From Halomonas sp. ML-15 (GTDB lineage Bacteria; Pseudomonadota; Gammaproteobacteria; Pseudomonadales; Halomonadaceae): DNA of 64,000 bases. How positions within the stretch are numbered: the stretch's first letter is position 1; each line of letters opens with the position of its first letter. This document shows, piece by piece, positions 51,964 through 63,387 of this stretch. The notes below the pieces were generated by a model. That model did not search any database. It saw only the letters and a program-made list of their open reading frames with translations, and was not told the origin of the DNA. A program made the translations under genes and the position numbers. The stretch covers positions 124,001-188,000 of the forward strand of contig NZ_JACXZT010000002.1 in the NCBI RefSeq assembly GCF_014779595.1, written 5' to 3'.

Positions 51964-53973
51964 CTACCTTCGCCATGTCGGCGACAGCTGGCCTGATGGA
52001 TCATCAGAGGTGATCAGCGTACGCCCGCTGACAACGCGATTGCGACCGCTGGACTTGGCGGTATATAGCGCTTCATCGGCGACCTGCATCAACTGGCCGA
52101 TATCCAGTGCCCCCTGCGTCTGGGTGGCGATACCAATGCTGATGCTGAGGCGCTGGCCGTCGTGGTGATGCAGGTCGGCGGCGGTAACCGCCTGACATAG
52201 CCGCTCAGCCAGCCGTTCGGCTTGCGTGGCGTCGACGCCGGGCAGGCAGGCGACGAACTCTTCGCCGCCGTAGCGCGCGAACAGCCCGTCCCGCTCGGCG
52301 ACCACCCTGCGGCCAATCTCCCCGAGCTGGCGCAGATAGCGGTCTCCGGCCAGATGTCCCAGATGGTCGTTGATGCGCTTGAAGTGATCGACATCGCAGA
52401 TCAGGATGCTCAGCGGGCGTCGCTCGGCGTTGGCGTTGAGGGTCTCCATGAACAGCCGCCGGTTGGGCAGGTCGGTAAGCTCGTCGTGGCGCGCCAGCCA
52501 CTCCACCTCGCGCTGCAGTACGCTGCGTGCCTGCACTTCGCGGCGCAGCTCCTGATTGGCGTGATGCGCGGCACGGTGCTGTCCGGCGAGACGTTGATAG
52601 GCAAACAGCACCAGATACAGCAGGTAGGCAAACGTCAGGCCCACCAGCAGGCTGACTTCCGGCAGGCGGGCGCGCTGCATCAGCAGCGGAGTGCGACCCG
52701 GGAGCGCGTCGAGCACCAGCGGCTGGCCGCCGACATCGATGGTGAAACGATGCCACCAGCTGACTCGGTCATCGAGGGTGCCGACGCTGGCCAGTAGTTG
52801 GTCACCGGCAGACAGGCGCAGCGCCTGGGCGCGGGTATCGATATCGTTGAACAGGGTGTCGAGCAGTGCCGGGAGGCTGACCACCATGGCGGTGGCGCCG
52901 AGGATCTCGTCGCTGGCGCTGCTGCGCACCGGCAGGTAGTGGATGATGCCGGGCACGCCCTGCAACAGATCGATGGCGCCGGTGCTGCCTTCGCGGCCAT
53001 GCAGCAGGGCTTCGCTGAGGGCACCGCGCCCGGCGGGCTGGTCATCGAACAGGCGAGCGCCAAGGGCCGCCTCGTTGCCGGCCAGGGGATATACGCGAAT
53101 GATGTCGCTGCTCGGAAGGATGAAAGCGATGTTCAGGAAATAGCGATAGTCCTGATGATAGCGGCTGGCCTGACGGGCCCAGGCCGCTTCGTCCGGTGGC
53201 GCGTCGTAGAGCTCCCAGAAGCTGACGAAGCGGCGCATCGCCGCCAGATGGTCGGCGTTCTCGCGCTCGAAGTCTTCTGCCAGGGCGTGGCTCTGGGCGG
53301 CGCTGGCGTGATACTGACGACGATCCTCAAGCGTGGTCTGCTGATGCCAGAACAGCAGGGCGGCAACGCTCAGCGTCACGCCGGCCAGTAGCGGACGGCG
53401 CAGCCTGGCCAGCTGCTGACGCCGACGCAGGATCAGCAGGCTTGCCTGAGCGATCAGCAGGCAACCGGCGGCGACCAGCAGCGGCAGCGGTGCGGCGTGG
53501 TCCAGCACCCATAGGTCGCTCAGCGAGCGCTGGTCGATGGCCTGCGTCAGCAGCATCAGCCCGGCAAGGGCCAGCAGCAGTGGGGCACCCAGCGCCAGGC
53601 GCAGGTTCAGCAGCAGGCTGGTGGCGAGCAGCGCCAGGCACAGCGTCATCAGCACCGGGGGCCGCCAGCGGTAGGCGCCGGTGGCACTGTCCAGCGCCTC
53701 AGGCAGCGGGCTCAGCCAGGCGTTCCAATCGGCGACGCTCAACCAGTATTCGGGCAGCAGGTAGCTGACCATCACCAGTGCCAGGATCAGCAGTAGCGTT
53801 ACCAGCAGCCAGGTACGCAGGCGTCGCACGCGGTCGAGGCGCCAATGGGCCGCGGCCAGCATGCCGAGTAGCACAGCGGTGCTGTAGTCGGCGGGCTCGG
53901 CGTCCCGACGCAGCATCGCCAGCAATGACAGCGCGAGTGCCGTAAGGGCCAGCAGGGGAGCCGTTCGCGTCAT
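51964..53973 (-). CDS. GGDEF diguanylate cyclase with multi-helix N-terminus and large extracytoplasmic domain
   Basis: A 669-residue membrane protein. Up to eight N-terminal hydrophobic segments (about residues 5-220, for example LLLALAGLMLLTQAI and LLVAAGCLLIAQASLLIL) precede an extracytoplasmic domain of about 220 residues that resembles CHASE4-type sensors (HASAAQSHALAEDFERENAD, then FVSFWELYDAPPDEAAW), a further helix and a GGDEF domain with FARYGGEEFVACLPG. An RxxD I-site is not seen at the usual spacing, unlike the other two cyclases. The ligand is unknown. It sits between tadA and mltF. Confidence 0.9.
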   Translation of the reverse strand: MTRTAPLLALTALALSLLAMLRRDAEPADYSTAVLLGMLAAAHWRLDRVRRLRTWLLVTLLLILALVMVSYLLPEYWLSVADWNAWLSPLPEALDSATGAYRWRPPVLMTLCLALLATSLLLNLRLALGAPLLLALAGLMLLTQAIDQRSLSDLWVLDHAAPLPLLVAAGCLLIAQASLLILRRRQQLARLRRPLLAGVTLSVAALLFWHQQTTLEDRRQYHASAAQSHALAEDFERENADHLAAMRRFVSFWELYDAPPDEAAWARQASRYHQDYRYFLNIAFILPSSDIIRVYPLAGNEAALGARLFDDQPAGRGALSEALLHGREGSTGAIDLLQGVPGIIHYLPVRSSASDEILGATAMVVSLPALLDTLFNDIDTRAQALRLSAGDQLLASVGTLDDRVSWWHRFTIDVGGQPLVLDALPGRTPLLMQRARLPEVSLLVGLTFAYLLYLVLFAYQRLAGQHRAAHHANQELRREVQARSVLQREVEWLARHDELTDLPNRRLFMETLNANAERRPLSILICDVDHFKRINDHLGHLAGDRYLRQLGEIGRRVVAERDGLFARYGGEEFVACLPGVDATQAERLAERLCQAVTAADLHHHDGQRLSISIGIATQTQGALDIGQLMQVADEALYTAKSSGRNRVVSGRTLITSDDPSGQLSPTWRR

Positions 53974-53997
53974 GCGTCACCTCGTGACGTGGCGGTA

Positions 53998-55467
53998 TCA
54001 GAGCACTGGGGGAACGACGTCGAACAGGTGATTGTCGTCATCGTCGTCGGGCAGGCGCTCATTGAGCTGATAAAACTGCTGCTGGCTGCGGTCCACGTAG
54101 TCGAGAATCTCGTAATAGCGGCGAATATTGCGCACATAGATCACCGGTTCGCCGCCCCGCGCATAGCCGTGGCGGGTCTGACTGTACCACTCGCTGTTCT
54201 GTAGCAGCGGTAGCGCCTCGCGCACGTCGGCCCAGCGGTCGGGGTCGCCGCCGCGCTGCTCGGCGATGCCGCGTGCGTCGTACAGATGGCCTAGTCCAAC
54301 ATTATAGGCGGCCATGGCCATCCACAGGCGGTCGTCACCGTTGATTGAGTCGGGTAGACGTTCTTTCATTTGACGCAGGTAGCGGGCGCCGCCGTCGATG
54401 CTCTGCTGGGGATCGAGGCGGTCGCTGACGCCGAGCTCCTCGGCAGTGGGGTTGGTCAGCATCATCAGGCCGCGCACGCCGGTGGGTGAGGTGGCCTCGG
54501 GATCCCAGTGCGATTCCTGATAGCCGAGCGCTGCGAGCAGCTTCCAGTCGAAGCCGCTGTCTCTTGCCGCCTGTCGGAACAGTTCGGCGTATTCGGGGAG
54601 TTTTTCGCGCACATGGCTGATGAAGATGCGCGCCCCGACGTACTCCAGGTAGTCGTCGTGGCCGAAATAACGGCCGACCAGCTCGTCGAGGGTGCCGTCC
54701 TGCTGCAGGGCGTGGAGAAAGTCGTTGGCGCGCTGCTGCAGCGCCGCACCCTGGCCCGCGGGAAAGGCCCAGACCATCGATAGTGGCTCGCCAAGCGGAA
54801 AGCCCAGCTCGACATCGGGAAAGAACAGCCGGTTGGTCTTGAACTGATGCTGATAGACCACGGCGGCATCGAGACTGCCGTTTTCGATGCGCTGCAGCAG
54901 GTCGGCGACTTCCAGCTCGTCGGACTCCTTCCAGCTCAGCTCCGGGAGCTCCTCCTGCAGCTCACGCAGGATCTGGCCGGTGCCCGAGCCGCGGATGCTG
55001 GCGATGGTCAGGCCACTCAGGTCGTCGATATCACGTACCGATGGAAGGCCGCGACGGTAGACGACCTGGGGCTGCAGCGAGAGGATCGGCCGACTGTAGA
55101 TCAGCCCTTCCTGGCGCAGATCCAGCGGCAGGGCCGCCGCGCCGATATCGGCATGGCCCAGACGTACCGCCTCGAGGACGCCTGCCGCATTGGGCTCGGT
55201 GTCCATCGACAGACTCACGCCAAGATGCTCGGCGAAGCGTCGCGCCAGATCATACTCGAACCCGGTGGGGCCGTGGCGTCCTTCGTAGTAGGTGGTAGGG
55301 GTGTTACGGGTGTGGACCGCCAGGAAGGCGCGGGCTTGAATCGCCTCCCACTGGGCGCTGTGTGGCGTCGGCTGGAGTGGCGCCAGCCACATCAGTGCGA
55401 TACCGACACACGTCAGCAGATAGCCGCGCGGGCGGCGGCGCAGATGAGTCAGGACAACCTTTGGCAT
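53998..55467 (-). CDS. mltF: Membrane-bound lytic murein transglycosylase F
   Basis: A 489-residue periplasmic two-domain enzyme. A signal sequence ([17 protein letters not shown]) precedes a solute-binding-protein-like domain ([20 protein letters not shown], with the [20 protein letters not shown] region), then a lytic transglycosylase domain with catalytic Glu in [10 protein letters not shown] and [13 protein letters not shown]. It cleaves glycan strands at the outer membrane. The first domain may bind peptides to regulate activity. I prefer ATG 55467; a GTG at 55515 would add 16 residues. Divergent from purL. Confidence 0.9.
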   Translation of the reverse strand: MPKVVLTHLRRRPRGYLLTCVGIALMWLAPLQPTPHSAQWEAIQARAFLAVHTRNTPTTYYEGRHGPTGFEYDLARRFAEHLGVSLSMDTEPNAAGVLEAVRLGHADIGAAALPLDLRQEGLIYSRPILSLQPQVVYRRGLPSVRDIDDLSGLTIASIRGSGTGQILRELQEELPELSWKESDELEVADLLQRIENGSLDAAVVYQHQFKTNRLFFPDVELGFPLGEPLSMVWAFPAGQGAALQQRANDFLHALQQDGTLDELVGRYFGHDDYLEYVGARIFISHVREKLPEYAELFRQAARDSGFDWKLLAALGYQESHWDPEATSPTGVRGLMMLTNPTAEELGVSDRLDPQQSIDGGARYLRQMKERLPDSINGDDRLWMAMAAYNVGLGHLYDARGIAEQRGGDPDRWADVREALPLLQNSEWYSQTRHGYARGGEPVIYVRNIRRYYEILDYVDRSQQQFYQLNERLPDDDDDNHLFDVVPPVL

Positions 55468-55624
55468 GAAGGAAACAATCGGCAGCAGGACCCTCCACGA
55501 TAGCGGGCGTGACACAGGCTGTCACCTGCGCGGATTTCGCGCCCCGGCTGCTTTCCAGTATCATGTGCGCTCATCGCCGCCGGCCGCGGCCCTCATTTCG
55601 CTTTCTCCAGAGGCTCGATCGACC

Positions 55625-58600
55625 ATGCTTGAACTGCGAGGTGCGCCCGCCCTTTCTGCTTTCCGACATGCCAAGCTGCTGGCCACCCTGCGCGACCGGG
55701 TTCCCGAGGTCGACGCGCTGCACGCCGAGTACGTCCATTTCGTCGACCACGACGGTGAGCTCGAGGATGGCCAGCGCGAGGTGCTCGCGCAACTGCTCGA
55801 CTACGGCAGCGCTGGCAGCGTCGTGAGCGAGTCCCGTGAGGGGCATCTGTTTCTGGTGGTGCCGCGGATCGGCACCCAGTCGCCGTGGTCGTCCAAGGCC
55901 ACGGATATCGCGCACAATTGCGGCCTCGCCCAGGTGCGGCGATTGGAGCGCGGCGTCGCCTATCGCGTACGCCTCGACGGCACCCTCTCCGAGGACGCCT
56001 TCGAGGCGATCGTGGCCTGCCTGCACGACCGCATGACCGAGACGGTGCTGGCCAACTCGAGCGATGCCGCGCGACTGTTCGCCCATCACGAGCCGGCACC
56101 GCTGGGCCAGGTCGATATTCTCGAGGCCGGCCGCGAGGCGCTGGTCGAGGCCAATCTCCAGCTCGGCCTGGCGCTGGCCGAAGATGAGATCGACTACCTC
56201 TACGAGGCGTTTCAGGAACTGGGCCGCAACCCGGCGGATATCGAGCTGATGATGTTCGCCCAGGCCAACTCCGAGCACTGCCGGCACAAGATCTTCAACG
56301 CCGACTGGGTCGTCGACGGCGAGACGCAGCCCCACTCGCTGTTCAAGATGATCAAGAACACCCATGCGTGTTCACCGGACGATATTCTCTCCGCATACAG
56401 CGACAACGCGGCGGTGATCAGGGGCAGTACGGCACCGCGTTTCTTCGCCGCCCCGCTCACCGGTGAGCTGGGCGAGCGCGCCCGCTACGCCGCCCAGGAA
56501 GAGCCGATCCAGATCCTGATGAAGGTGGAGACGCACAACCACCCCACGGCGATCGCCCCCCACCCAGGCGCAGCCACCGGCGCCGGCGGCGAGATTCGCG
56601 ATGAAGGGGCCACCGGCATCGGCGGCAAGCCCAAGGCGGGGCTAACCGGCTTCAGCGTCTCCAATCTGCGTATCCCCGAGTATGTGCAGCCCTGGGAAGC
56701 CTTCGACTACGGCAAGCCGGAGCGCATCCAGTCGGCGCTGGATATCATGCTCGAGGGGCCGATCGGTGGAGCGGCCTTCAACAATGAGTTCGGTCGCCCC
56801 AACCTGGCCGGCTACTTCCGCACCTACGAGCAGGACGCCCTGGGTCGCGACGGCATCGAGCGGCGTGGCTACCACAAGCCGATCATGCTCGCCGGCGGCT
56901 ACGGCAATATCCGCGACGGCCACGTGCAGAAGGGCGAGATCCCGGTCGGCGGCAAGCTGATCGTGATGGGCGGCCCGGCGATGCTGATCGGCCTCGGCGG
57001 CGGCGCGGCCTCGTCGATGGCCTCGGGCAGCTCCAGCGAGGACCTCGACTTCGCCTCGGTGCAGCGCGACAACCCCGAGATCGAGCGCCGCGTTCAGGAG
57101 GTGATCGACCGCTGCTGGGCGCTGGGCGACGACAACCCGATCTGCTTTATCCACGACGTGGGTGCCGGTGGCCTGTCCAACGCCCTGCCGGAGCTGGTCA
57201 AGGATGGCGAGCGCGGCGGTCGCTTCGAGCTGCGCGCGATCCCCAATGCAGAGCCGGGCATGAGCCCGCTGGAGATCTGGTGCAACGAGGCCCAGGAGCG
57301 CTACGTGCTGGCGGTGGCGCCGGCGCAGCTCGAGCGCTTCGCCGCGCTGTGCGCCCGTGAGCGCTGTCCCTATGCGGTGGTCGGCGAGGCCACCGAGGCA
57401 CACCATCTGGAAGTGCGCGACGGTCACTTCGAGACCAAGCCGGTCGACCTGCCGATGAGCGTGCTGTTCGGCAAGCCGCCCAAGATGACCCGCGAGTTCC
57501 AGCGCGAGTCGCGGGTGCTGTCCGGCGTGATGCTCGACAACCTCGACCTGCGCGAAGCCGTGGATCGGGTGCTGCGGCTGCCCGCGGTAGCCTCCAAGAG
57601 TTTCCTGATCACCATCGGCGACCGCTCGATCACCGGCCAGGTGGCCCGCGACCAGATGGTCGGCCCCTGGCAGGTGCCGGTGGCCGACGTGGCGGTGACC
57701 ACGGCGAGTTTCGATACTCACGCCGGCGAGGCCATGGCGATGGGGGAGCGTCCGCCGGTGGCGATGGTCGATCCGGCCGCCAGCGCGCGGCTGGCGGTGG
57801 CCGAGGCGATCACCAACCTGGCCGCCGCGCCGATTGCCAAGCTGGGCGATATCAAGCTCTCCGCCAACTGGATGAGCGCCGCCGATCACCCCGGCGAGAA
57901 CCAGGCGCTGTATGACGCCGTGCATGCCGTGGGCATGGAGCTGTGCCCGGCGCTGGGTATCGCCATCCCGGTGGGCAAGGATTCGATGTCGATGCGTACC
58001 GCCTGGCAGGAGGAGAACGCCGCGGGCGAGCGCGAGGAGAAGAGTGTCATCGCGCCGCTGTCGCTGGCCGTGACCGGTTTCGCGCCGGTCACCGACGCCA
58101 TGCGCACCCTGACGCCGCAGATCAACCTCGAGCAGGACGAATCGGACCTGATTCTGATCGACCTGGGGGGCGGCCAGAATCGTCTCGGCGGCTCGGCGCT
58201 GGCCCAGGTCTACGGTCAGGTCGGCGACGAGTGTCCGGACGTCGATGACCCGGAGGACCTCAAGGCGTTCTTCGAGGTGATCCAGGGCCTCAACCGCGAC
58301 GGCAAGTTGCTGGCCTACCACGACCGCAGTGACGGCGGCCTGCTGGTGACCCTGCTGGAGATGGCCTTCGCCGCCCGCGCCGGCCTCGAGATCAAGCTCG
58401 ACTGGCTGATCGACGAGCCGGTGGATGCCTTCAATGCGCTGTTCGCCGAGGAGCTCGGCGCGGTGATTCAGGTCAACCGGCAGTACACCGAGGAGGTGCT
58501 GGCGCAGTTCGCCGGGGCCGGTCTCGAGACCTGCGGCGTGATCGCCCGGCCGCGCTACGACGACCAGGTGCGGGTGACGCTGTTCGAGGAGCCGCTGCTC

Positions 58601-59563
58601 GAGACCACGCGGCTGCTGACCCAGCGTACCTGGGCCGAGACCAGCTACCGCCTGCAGGCGCTGCGCGACAATCCCGACTGCGCCAAGAGCGAGTTCGACG
58701 GTCTGCTCGACGACCGCGACCCGGGCCTCTCGGCGCAGCCCAGCTTCGACGTCGACGAGGACATTGCGGCGCCCTTTATCAACACCGCGCGCCCGGCCAT
58801 GGCGGTGCTGCGTGAGCAGGGCGTCAACGGACAGGTGGAGATGGCCTGGGCCTTCGACCGCGCCGGCTTCGAGGCGGTCGACGTGCATATGAGCGATATT
58901 CTTGCCGGGCGGGTGTCGCTGGACGACTTCAAGGGGCTGGTGGCCTGCGGCGGTTTCTCCTACGGCGATGTGCTTGGGGCCGGCGGCGGTTGGGCCAAGT
59001 CGGTGCTGTTCAACCCCCGCGCTCGCGAGCAGTTCGCCGCCTTCTTCGGCCGCGACGACAGCTTTGCCCTGGGCGTCTGCAACGGCTGCCAGATGCTCTC
59101 CCAGCTCAAGGCGCTGATCCCCGGCGCCGACAACTGGCCGCACTTCGTGCGCAACGAGTCGGAGCAGTTCGAGGCGCGGGTGTCGATGGTGCAGGTCGAG
59201 GAGAGTCCGTCGATCCTGCTGGCCGGCATGCAGGGCTCCAAGCTGCCGATCGCCGTGGCCCACGGCGAGGGGCGCGCCGAGTTCCGCGACAGCGGCCACC
59301 TGCGCGCCATGCAGGGCAGCAGCCAGATCGCGCTGCGCTATGTCGACAACTACGGCCAGGTCACCAGCCGCTATCCGGCCAACCCCAACGGCTCGCCGTC
59401 GGGTATTACCGGCCTGACCACCCCGGATGGCCGGGTCACCATCATGATGCCGCACCCCGAGCGGGTCGCGCGGGCGGTGACCAACTCCTGGCGTCCCGCC
59501 GAATGGACCCAGGACGGCGCCTGGCTGCGGCTGTTCCGCAATGCCCGGGTGTGGCTCGGCTGA
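55625..59563 (+). CDS. purL: Phosphoribosylformylglycinamidine synthase
   Basis: A 1312-residue large-type PurL, which converts FGAR, glutamine and ATP to FGAM in purine synthesis. Seen: N-terminal domain, the [14 protein letters not shown] motif, the ATP-binding TGTGGEIRDE-like run [19 protein letters not shown], two synthetase halves with [12 protein letters not shown] and HDRSDGGL, and the C-terminal glutaminase with nucleophile Cys in [12 protein letters not shown] and His in MPHPERVAR. Length agrees with E. coli (1295). ATG 55625 is preceded by a weak site. A terminator-like hairpin follows inside the radD start. Confidence 0.95.
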   Translation: MLELRGAPALSAFRHAKLLATLRDRVPEVDALHAEYVHFVDHDGELEDGQREVLAQLLDYGSAGSVVSESREGHLFLVVPRIGTQSPWSSKATDIAHNCGLAQVRRLERGVAYRVRLDGTLSEDAFEAIVACLHDRMTETVLANSSDAARLFAHHEPAPLGQVDILEAGREALVEANLQLGLALAEDEIDYLYEAFQELGRNPADIELMMFAQANSEHCRHKIFNADWVVDGETQPHSLFKMIKNTHACSPDDILSAYSDNAAVIRGSTAPRFFAAPLTGELGERARYAAQEEPIQILMKVETHNHPTAIAPHPGAATGAGGEIRDEGATGIGGKPKAGLTGFSVSNLRIPEYVQPWEAFDYGKPERIQSALDIMLEGPIGGAAFNNEFGRPNLAGYFRTYEQDALGRDGIERRGYHKPIMLAGGYGNIRDGHVQKGEIPVGGKLIVMGGPAMLIGLGGGAASSMASGSSSEDLDFASVQRDNPEIERRVQEVIDRCWALGDDNPICFIHDVGAGGLSNALPELVKDGERGGRFELRAIPNAEPGMSPLEIWCNEAQERYVLAVAPAQLERFAALCARERCPYAVVGEATEAHHLEVRDGHFETKPVDLPMSVLFGKPPKMTREFQRESRVLSGVMLDNLDLREAVDRVLRLPAVASKSFLITIGDRSITGQVARDQMVGPWQVPVADVAVTTASFDTHAGEAMAMGERPPVAMVDPAASARLAVAEAITNLAAAPIAKLGDIKLSANWMSAADHPGENQALYDAVHAVGMELCPALGIAIPVGKDSMSMRTAWQEENAAGEREEKSVIAPLSLAVTGFAPVTDAMRTLTPQINLEQDESDLILIDLGGGQNRLGGSALAQVYGQVGDECPDVDDPEDLKAFFEVIQGLNRDGKLLAYHDRSDGGLLVTLLEMAFAARAGLEIKLDWLIDEPVDAFNALFAEELGAVIQVNRQYTEEVLAQFAGAGLETCGVIARPRYDDQVRVTLFEEPLLETTRLLTQRTWAETSYRLQALRDNPDCAKSEFDGLLDDRDPGLSAQPSFDVDEDIAAPFINTARPAMAVLREQGVNGQVEMAWAFDRAGFEAVDVHMSDILAGRVSLDDFKGLVACGGFSYGDVLGAGGGWAKSVLFNPRAREQFAAFFGRDDSFALGVCNGCQMLSQLKALIPGADNWPHFVRNESEQFEARVSMVQVEESPSILLAGMQGSKLPIAVAHGEGRAEFRDSGHLRAMQGSSQIALRYVDNYGQVTSRYPANPNGSPSGITGLTTPDGRVTIMMPHPERVARAVTNSWRPAEWTQDGAWLRLFRNARVWLG

Positions 59564-59587
59564 GCGCCCTGGGTGACAAGGCATGAC

Positions 59588-61423
59588 GTGAACAAGGCGG
59601 CCCCCGGGCCGCCTTCGCCGTCTTCACCGCCGGCGCTGCGGCCCTATCAGCAGGAGGCCGTGGCGCGGGTGGTGGCGCACTTTCGCGGCGGCGACGAGCC
59701 GGCGGTGGTGGTGCTGCCCACCGGCAGCGGCAAGTCGCTGGTGATCGCCGAGCTGGCGCGCCTGGCTCGGGGGCGGGTGCTGGTGCTGGCCCACGTCCGC
59801 GAACTGGTCGAGCAGAACCACGCCAAGTACCTGGCCTACGGGCTGGAGGCGGATATCTTCAGCGCCGGGCTGGGGCGCAAGGAGAGCGGCCGTCAGGTGG
59901 TCTTCGGCTCGGTGCAGTCGGTGGTCAGGAATCTGCCCGCGTTCGGTTCGCCCGCCCCGGGGCAGAGCGACTTTACCCTGCTGGTGATCGATGAGTGCCA
60001 CCGGGTCTCGCTGGATGACGACTCCAGCTATCGTCAGGTGATCACCTATCTTCAGCAGCGCAATCCGCGGCTCAAGGTGCTGGGTCTCACCGCGACGCCC
60101 TACCGCCTGGGGCAGGGCTTTATCTATCACCGCCATCATCACGGCATGGTGCGCGGCGACGAGGCCTGTTTCTTCCGCGACTGCGTGTTCGAGCAGCCGC
60201 TGCGGCTGATGGTCAAGCAGGGCTACCTGGCGCCGCCGACCCGTGTCGATGCCGCGGTCGAGCGCTACGACTTCTCGGCGCTCACTCCGGCGGCCAGCGG
60301 TCTCTACCGCGAGGAGGAGCTCAACCGGGTGGTGGCGGGCCACCGCGCGACGCCGGGGATCATCGCCGAGATCGTCGAGCGCGCCGCCGAGCGCCAGGGG
60401 GTGATGATCTTCGCTGCCAGCGTGGCCCATGCCGAGGAGATCCTCGGCTACCTGCCCCAGCCCGAGGCGGCGCTGATCACCGGCGCCACCCCGGGCCGTG
60501 AGCGCGAACGACTTATCAACGCCTTCAAGGCCCGCGAGATCAAGTACCTGGTCAACGTGGCGGTGCTGACCACCGGCTTCGACGCGCCCCATGTCGACCT
60601 GATCGCCATCCTGCGGCCCACCGAATCGGTAGGCCTCTACCAGCAGATCGTCGGCCGCGGCCTGCGCCTGGCACCGGGCAAGCGCGACTGCCTGGTGCTC
60701 GACTATGCCGGCAACCCCTGGGATCTCTATGCGCCGGAGGTGGGCGCGCCGAAGCCCGCTTCCGACGCCGAGCCGGTGCAGGTCGAGTGCCCCGAGTGCG
60801 GCCACGCCAATCTGTTCTGGGGCAAGCGCGACGGCGAGCTGGTGATCGAGCACTACGGCCGCCGCTGCCAGGGGCTGGTTGAAAGCGCCCGAAGCCGCGC
60901 TCAACGCGAAACATCAAGGTCGGCGATGATGCAGTGCTCATTTCGCTTCCGCTTCAAGGTGTGCGGCGAGTGCGGCGCCGAGAACGATATCGCCGCGCGG
61001 CGCTGCCACGGCTGCCAGACGCTGCTGGTGGACGCCGACGACAAGCTCAAGGCGGCGCTCAAGCTCAAGGATGCCCGAGTGTTGCGGGTCAGCGGCATGC
61101 AGCTCGAGGCCACCACCAATGGCCGCGGCATGCCGCGCCTCAAGGTCATCTACCATGATGAAGACGGTGCCACCCTGGCCGAGTGGTTCGCCCTCGAGAC
61201 CGCGGCCCAGCGCGGCGCTTTCCAGGCGGTCTTCCTGCGCGACCATCTGCGTGCGCCTGGAGTAGCCTGGCGTCCCACCAGTCCGCAAGAGGTGATCGCC
61301 GAGCAGCACCGCCTGCGCGCGCCGGACTTCGTGGTGGGGCGCAAGGTGGGCCGCCACTGGCAGGTGCGCGAGAAGCTGTTCGACTACAGCGGTCGCTATC
61401 GTCGCGCCGACGCGGCGGAGTGA
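59588..61423 (+). CDS. radD: RadD (YejH) superfamily 2 helicase-like DNA repair protein
   Basis: A 611-residue protein very close in pattern to E. coli RadD, a DNA-repair ATPase that interacts with SSB and RecA. Motifs: [20 protein letters not shown], Walker [19 protein letters not shown] as [53 protein letters not shown]. Two C-terminal zinc ribbons: [11 protein letters not shown] and [19 protein letters not shown]. The start is uncertain: GTG 59588 has AAGG nearby, GTG 59573 is an alternative. The first codons lie in a GC-rich hairpin and add about 15 residues to the family core. Confidence 0.92.
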   Translation: MNKAAPGPPSPSSPPALRPYQQEAVARVVAHFRGGDEPAVVVLPTGSGKSLVIAELARLARGRVLVLAHVRELVEQNHAKYLAYGLEADIFSAGLGRKESGRQVVFGSVQSVVRNLPAFGSPAPGQSDFTLLVIDECHRVSLDDDSSYRQVITYLQQRNPRLKVLGLTATPYRLGQGFIYHRHHHGMVRGDEACFFRDCVFEQPLRLMVKQGYLAPPTRVDAAVERYDFSALTPAASGLYREEELNRVVAGHRATPGIIAEIVERAAERQGVMIFAASVAHAEEILGYLPQPEAALITGATPGRERERLINAFKAREIKYLVNVAVLTTGFDAPHVDLIAILRPTESVGLYQQIVGRGLRLAPGKRDCLVLDYAGNPWDLYAPEVGAPKPASDAEPVQVECPECGHANLFWGKRDGELVIEHYGRRCQGLVESARSRAQRETSRSAMMQCSFRFRFKVCGECGAENDIAARRCHGCQTLLVDADDKLKAALKLKDARVLRVSGMQLEATTNGRGMPRLKVIYHDEDGATLAEWFALETAAQRGAFQAVFLRDHLRAPGVAWRPTSPQEVIAEQHRLRAPDFVVGRKVGRHWQVREKLFDYSGRYRRADAAE

Positions 61424-61457
61424 GCGGAGCGGCGGGTCGGAGAGGTGAGAGGCTTGC

Positions 61458-61500
61458 CATCCCCATATAGTTAGTTAGAATAACTAACTATATGGGGATG
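61458..61500. promoter_or_regulatory. Long palindromic operator before the MarR-MATE operon
   Basis: Two perfect 20-base arms separated by GAA, ending 10 bases before the marR ATG. The inner arm is TAGTTAGTTA and the outer part is AT-then-GC rich (CATCCCCATA). The dyad is much longer than a normal MarR site and probably contains overlapping operators; the ribosome site GGAGG touches its right edge. Confidence 0.75.
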
Positions 61501-61510
61501 GAGGTATACC

Positions 61511-61939
61511 ATGACGCTTGAATCGGACCTGAAGGATCTGGGCTGGGAGATATGGAACCGTTGGCGAGAGCATGGCCGACGCAGCGGCAGTATGGAGCTC
61601 ACCGCTGCTGAGCTCGACTACCTCTATGCCCTACTCTCGACGCCGGATGGGATGCGCCTGACGCAACTGGCCGCCTTGCTGCGGGTGAGCAAGGCCTCGG
61701 CCAGCACCATGGTCAGCAAGCTGGAGACGCGTGGCTACCTCTATCGCTCGGCCTGTCCGGAGGATGGGCGGGCCGTGCTCTTGCATGCCACGGACAAGGC
61801 ACGACACATCGAGAAGGAGGAGTGCGACGTCTATGCGGAGACCGCCGCGGCGCTGCGCCAGCGACTCGATGACGAGGAGATCCGCCAGCTGGAGTGGCTA
61901 CTGGGCAAGGCTTGTGAAGGACTGGGGGAAATCGACTGA
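61511..61939 (+). CDS. MarR-family transcriptional regulator
   Basis: A 142-residue winged-helix repressor. TAAELDYLYALLSTPDGMRL leads to the recognition region LTQLAALLRVSKASASTMVS and the wing LYRSACPEDGRAVLLHATDK. Members bind drugs or phenolics and repress an adjacent efflux gene. ATG 61511 has GGAGGTATACC. Its stop TGA shares a base with the MATE start, so the two are translated together. The long palindrome just upstream is the likely operator. Confidence 0.9.
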   Translation: MTLESDLKDLGWEIWNRWREHGRRSGSMELTAAELDYLYALLSTPDGMRLTQLAALLRVSKASASTMVSKLETRGYLYRSACPEDGRAVLLHATDKARHIEKEECDVYAETAAALRQRLDDEEIRQLEWLLGKACEGLGEID

Positions 61940-63255
61940 TGCACTCCGGTTCGATCACTCGCGCCTACTGGCGTTATACCCTGCCCGCGGTCATGGCGCT
62001 GATGGTCAGCGGCATGTACCAGGTGGTGGACGGCATCTTTATCGGCCACGCCATTGGCGAGCCGGGGTTGGCCGGCATCACCATGGCCTGGCCGGCGGTC
62101 AGTGTGCTGCTGGCGGTCGGCATCATGCTGGGTGTCGGGGCCGGTGCCCAGTGCTCGATTGCCCAGGGGCGCGGCGACGAGCCGCGAGCGGCGGTGATGC
62201 TGGGGCAGGGCGGCTGGCTGCTGGGCCTGCTCGGGGTGCCGGTGGGTGCACTGATACTGTGGGGTGGCGACGCCTTTCTGGCCCTCCAGGGGGCGACCGG
62301 ACGGGTCGCTGAGCTGGCGGGCGACTACCTGGCGGTGATGGCCTGGGGCGCACCGCTGGTGGTGGCCAGCCTGGCACTGCCCTTCTGGGTGCGTAACCTT
62401 GGCGCTCCGCGCTTGGCGACCCTGGCCATGGTGGTGGGTGCCTTGGCCAATATTGCCTTCGACTACGCCTTTATCCTGTGGCTTGGCTGGGGGCTCAAGG
62501 GGGCTGCCCTGGCCACCCTGCTGGCGGAGAGCCTCACCGCCCTGATCTGCCTGGGCTTTCTGGTGAGTCGCCAGGCCCCCATCCGCCTGAGCCTGCAGCC
62601 ACTGCGTCTCTCTGCCTGTCGGGCGGTGCTGGGCACCGGGGTGTCGAGCATGCTGATGTATCTCTATCTCGGGGTGGTGGTGGTGCTGCACAACATGCTG
62701 CTGATGAAGTATGGCGGGCCGGTGCAGGTTGCGGCCTATGCCATTGCCGGCTACTTGCTGGCCTTCTACTACATGATGGCCGAAGGGGTGGCCAACGGCA
62801 TGCAGCCCCTGATCAGCTATTTCCATGGGGCGCGTCAGGCCAGCTATATCAAGCGGGTCTTTCGCCTGGGGCTATATACCGCCATCGGGCTCGGCGCGGG
62901 GATGGTGGCGGCGCTGATGGTGTGGCCCGAGCGCATCGCCGGCATCTTTATCTCCGACGACGCCAGGCTCCTGGCAGCAACGACCTTGGGGGTTCGCCTA
63001 CACCTCTTTGCGCTCTTCCTGGATGGCTTTATCGTGTTGGCGGCCTGCTTTTTCCAGTCGATGGGCCTGGGGCGCCAGGCGGTGCTGATCACCCTCGGAA
63101 ACATCGTGATCCAGGTGCCCTTCCTGGCCCTGCTGCCTCTATTGATGGAGCTGAACGGGGTCTGGCTGGCCCTGCCGCTCTCCAATCTGGTGCTGGCATC
63201 CGTGGTGCTGGCGATGGTGATGCGGCGCTGGCGTCGCCTGGAGGCGTCTGGTTGA
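61939..63255 (+). CDS. MATE-family multidrug/sodium antiporter
   Basis: A 438-residue inner-membrane protein with about twelve hydrophobic segments, of the MATE (NorM/MepA/DinF) family. The start ITRAYWRYTLPAVMALMVSG with MYQVVDGIFIGHAIGEPGLA, and the second-half repeat VSSMLMYLYLGVVVVLHNML, show the family's duplicated layout. It should export cationic drugs or metabolites using Na or H gradients. Control by the overlapping MarR gene is likely. The MepA-like subgroup fits best; exact substrate unknown. Confidence 0.9.
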   Translation: MHSGSITRAYWRYTLPAVMALMVSGMYQVVDGIFIGHAIGEPGLAGITMAWPAVSVLLAVGIMLGVGAGAQCSIAQGRGDEPRAAVMLGQGGWLLGLLGVPVGALILWGGDAFLALQGATGRVAELAGDYLAVMAWGAPLVVASLALPFWVRNLGAPRLATLAMVVGALANIAFDYAFILWLGWGLKGAALATLLAESLTALICLGFLVSRQAPIRLSLQPLRLSACRAVLGTGVSSMLMYLYLGVVVVLHNMLLMKYGGPVQVAAYAIAGYLLAFYYMMAEGVANGMQPLISYFHGARQASYIKRVFRLGLYTAIGLGAGMVAALMVWPERIAGIFISDDARLLAATTLGVRLHLFALFLDGFIVLAACFFQSMGLGRQAVLITLGNIVIQVPFLALLPLLMELNGVWLALPLSNLVLASVVLAMVMRRWRRLEASG

Positions 63256-63387
63256 GATGCTTCTCGCCGCTAGGCTGCCTTTGCGCTGCTCGAGTCGCTG
63301 ACGCTGTGAGCGGTGCCTGTCTCTTGCTAGACTGCACGATTGATCACCACGTCGAGCCGAGAGACGCCCCAGGAGGCCAGGCCACCC

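Noticed and set aside
56642-59584. Open reverse frame of about 980 codons opposite purL
   Set aside because: It is antisense to a clear purL, low in family resemblance and rich in His, Gln, Gly and Arg as expected for the complement of high-GC coding DNA.
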